From contig JAUYDB010000073.1 in the NCBI GenBank assembly GCA_030691985.1, positions 1 through 15,568 on the forward strand: 15,568 nucleotides of DNA, in the 5' to 3' direction. How positions within the stretch are numbered: position 1 is the first letter of the stretch; each line of letters opens with the position of its first letter. The position numbers were made by a program, and so were the translations under genes. Positions 14,025-15,568 of the stretch are shown here, piece after piece. Under the pieces are notes generated by a model, which saw only the letters and a list, made by a program, of their open reading frames with translations, was not told the origin of the DNA and did no database searches. This stretch comes from Candidatus Omnitrophota bacterium (GTDB lineage: Bacteria; Omnitrophota; Gorgyraeia; 2-01-FULL-45-10).

Positions 14025-15257
14025 CTACTTCAGGCTCGCGGTGAGATCCACTATAAGCCTGGCCAGTTTATCAGGGTCATGCCGGACATAGCCGGTAGTT
14101 TTTATTATATGCGCCTCGATCACCTTGCATTTCAGTTTCTTTAAATTTTCGGAATCAGGAACCACAGGGCTGGATTCTTCTGTCTTATATTTATCAAGCA
14201 TCTCCGCCGGTATACTGGCTGTGTTTACAATGCAATATTCGACTATGCCCGGGCCGGTGTGCTCGACTATCGTTCTTAGATGATCGCTCGCCTTATAATC
14301 ATCCGTCTCGCCCTTCTGGGTCATGACATTACATATATATATCTTGATCGCTTTTGACGAGACGATCTCCTGATATATCCTGCCGACCAGCAGATTTGGC
14401 ATTATGCTGGTATATAGACTCCCGGGCCCGAGGACTATGGCGTCCGCTTTCTTTATGGCGTCTATGACTTCATCGGTCGGCTTGCAGTTTACAGGCCTTA
14501 AATGTATCCGCCTGACCGGGCTGGCCGCCTTGGGAATGCTGCTTTCGCCTATCGTCTCGGAGCCATCGGCATGTTCGGCTACCAGCGTAATCTTTTCCAG
14601 CGTCGAAGGCAGCACCCTCCCTCTTATGGCCAGAATCTTGCTCGACTCTTTAATAGCCACGTCAAAATCACCGGCAACTTTTGTCATGGCGGTTATGAAG
14701 AGGTTTCCGAAACTGTGGCCGCTGAGTTCCGTCCCTTCGCCGAACCTGAATTGAAACAGTTCGCTCATCAAGGGCTCCGCTTCGGCAAGCGCCACGAGGC
14801 AGTTTCTTATGTCCCCGGGCGGCAATATTCCGAAATCCTTCCTTAACCTCCCCGATGACCCGCCGTCGTCCGCCACCGTCACAATCGCGGTTATATTGCT
14901 CGTATATAGTTTAAGGCCGTGGAGAAGCGTCGAGAGGCCCGTCCCCCCGCCTATCACCGCTATCTTCGGCCCTCTGTCCAACACCCGTTTCTGGTATATC
15001 TTTTCTACAAGCTCATCATCCCCCTGCGGCAAAAATACCGCAACGAAAGACTTTATTATCCTCTTTATCCCGGTTATTACCGCAAGGATGCCCAATATAA
15101 TTATTATTCCGGCAAAAGTTTTATTCTTCGGCGCCTGCTCCAACAGAATCATCACAAATCCCATTGATATCATGATGACACCTAATACCGACAAGAGTAT
15201 CCACCGCTTGACCCACATGCCGGGATACAGCCATTTAAACGCTTTTAATATCTTCAC
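14025..15257 (-). CDS. yvcK: YvcK/GlmR-family protein with an N-terminal membrane anchor
   Basis: A 410-residue YvcK/CofD-like protein. In Bacillus, YvcK (GlmR) binds UDP-GlcNAc and directs carbon to peptidoglycan precursors during growth on gluconeogenic substrates. The C-terminal domain starts near residue 97 and has the nucleotide-sugar-binding marks GGGTGLST at 103-110, VADDGGSSGRLR at 128-139, PPGDIRNCL at 146-154 and SGHSFGNLF near 179-187. Ahead of it are two hydrophobic helices at about 18-40 and 47-67, preceded by WLYPGMWVKRW, so the protein is probably a membrane-anchored form with its catalytic-fold domain in the cytoplasm. The start is GTG (15255-15257), with AAAGG about 11 bases upstream. 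It follows the EIIA gene by 23 bases. The neighbouring PTS genes and PGI/PMI fit a role in linking carbon status to wall synthesis. Confidence 0.9.
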   Translation of the reverse strand: MKILKAFKWLYPGMWVKRWILLSVLGVIMISMGFVMILLEQAPKNKTFAGIIIILGILAVITGIKRIIKSFVAVFLPQGDDELVEKIYQKRVLDRGPKIAVIGGGTGLSTLLHGLKLYTSNITAIVTVADDGGSSGRLRKDFGILPPGDIRNCLVALAEAEPLMSELFQFRFGEGTELSGHSFGNLFITAMTKVAGDFDVAIKESSKILAIRGRVLPSTLEKITLVAEHADGSETIGESSIPKAASPVRRIHLRPVNCKPTDEVIDAIKKADAIVLGPGSLYTSIMPNLLVGRIYQEIVSSKAIKIYICNVMTQKGETDDYKASDHLRTIVEHTGPGIVEYCIVNTASIPAEMLDKYKTEESSPVVPDSENLKKLKCKVIEAHIIKTTGYVRHDPDKLARLIVDLTASLK

Positions 15258-15280
15258 GCCCGTCAGGCCTTTCCCATATG

Positions 15281-15568
15281 TTAATATTTTTTCGAGTCTT
15301 CTTCCTGGATTATGCGCAATATCTCTTTGTCGTCCTTCGCCTTCCTGAGCAATTCCCGGAAATGTTTATCCTTCAACATCCTCGAGATCCTGGCAAGCGC
15401 TTTGAGGTGAGGCCCGGCGGATTCTTCGGGCGCTATAAGAAGAAAGAACAGGTAGACAGGCTCTCCATCCAGCGAATCGAAGTTCACACCTTTTCGGGAC
15501 AGCCCGAACGCGGCTACCAGATTTTTTACATTTTGAGATTTGGCGTGCGGTATGCCTATGCCCTGGCC
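15281..15568 (-). CDS. Partial CDS: PTS EIIA of the fructose/nitrogen-regulatory (PtsN) type
   Basis: The gene runs off the right edge; 95 codons and the stop are in the window. The visible part opens with GQGIGIPHAKS, the EIIA(Fru/Ntr) active-site motif, whose His (codon 15545-15547) accepts phosphate from HPr. LVAAFGLS, then PVYLFFLLIAPEESAG and HLKALARISRML follow, as in PtsN and FruA-type EIIA domains. The C-terminus ends soon after ILRIIQEE with no sign of a fused EIIB or EIIC domain, so this looks like a free-standing or C-terminal EIIA. It precedes yvcK by 23 bases. A GTG at 15485-15487 could be taken for a start, but the conserved frame continues upstream through the active site. Regulatory (PtsN-like) function is favoured because no transporter domain is nearby. 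Confidence 0.88.
   Translation of the reverse strand, partial: GQGIGIPHAKSQNVKNLVAAFGLSRKGVNFDSLDGEPVYLFFLLIAPEESAGPHLKALARISRMLKDKHFRELLRKAKDDKEILRIIQEEDSKKY

Overview
The window reads as a chromosomal segment of a Gram-negative bacterium. It carries an LptF/LptG-type lipopolysaccharide exporter permease, and several genes have AGGAGG-like ribosome-binding sites. Genes are tightly packed, coding DNA uses many ATA and AGG/AGA codons, and the proteins mix bacterial with archaeal-looking features (bifunctional PGI/PMI, short-form adenosylhomocysteinase). This style, together with heptameric intergenic repeats, suggests an uncultivated lineage of the Omnitrophota (PVC superphylum) kind. That placement is an inference from general resemblance, not a proven assignment.

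Left block (1-4286, minus strand, transcribed right to left): malQ (4-alpha-glucanotransferase), an MtnX-like HAD phosphatase, a class III PLP aminotransferase translationally coupled to it by an ATGA overlap, and, after a 139-base gap, the first 58 codons of a gene cut by the window edge that resembles the N-terminus of PaaK/CapK-type AMP-forming ligases. Centre (4287-6198): a compact divergent promoter region serves malQ on one side and comF plus lptF/lptG on the other. Both promoters sit so close to their start codons that the transcripts look leaderless.

Right block (6195-15568, minus strand): a long, tightly spaced run of, in transcription order, an EIIA(Fru/Ntr) gene (cut by the window edge), yvcK, ptsH (HPr), ptsI (EI), bifunctional PGI/PMI, a sugar-phosphate nucleotidyltransferase, metK, ahcY and a class II fructose-bisphosphate aldolase. 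No EIIB or EIIC permease is visible. HPr carries both the catalytic His and the regulatory Ser. The PTS proteins therefore look like a regulatory phosphorelay placed with hexose-phosphate metabolism, cell-envelope precursor supply (YvcK/GlmR) and the S-adenosylmethionine cycle. Most gaps in this run are 0-36 bases; the only larger one (125 bases, yvcK to ptsH) holds repeat arrays.

The most unusual structure is in the non-coding DNA. Three of the four larger gaps contain degenerate tandem arrays with a strict 7-base period, each with a different 4-5 base constant core and 2-3 variable bases per unit. Most coding content is recognisable housekeeping metabolism; I see no defence system, prophage, IS element, CRISPR array, tRNA or rRNA.
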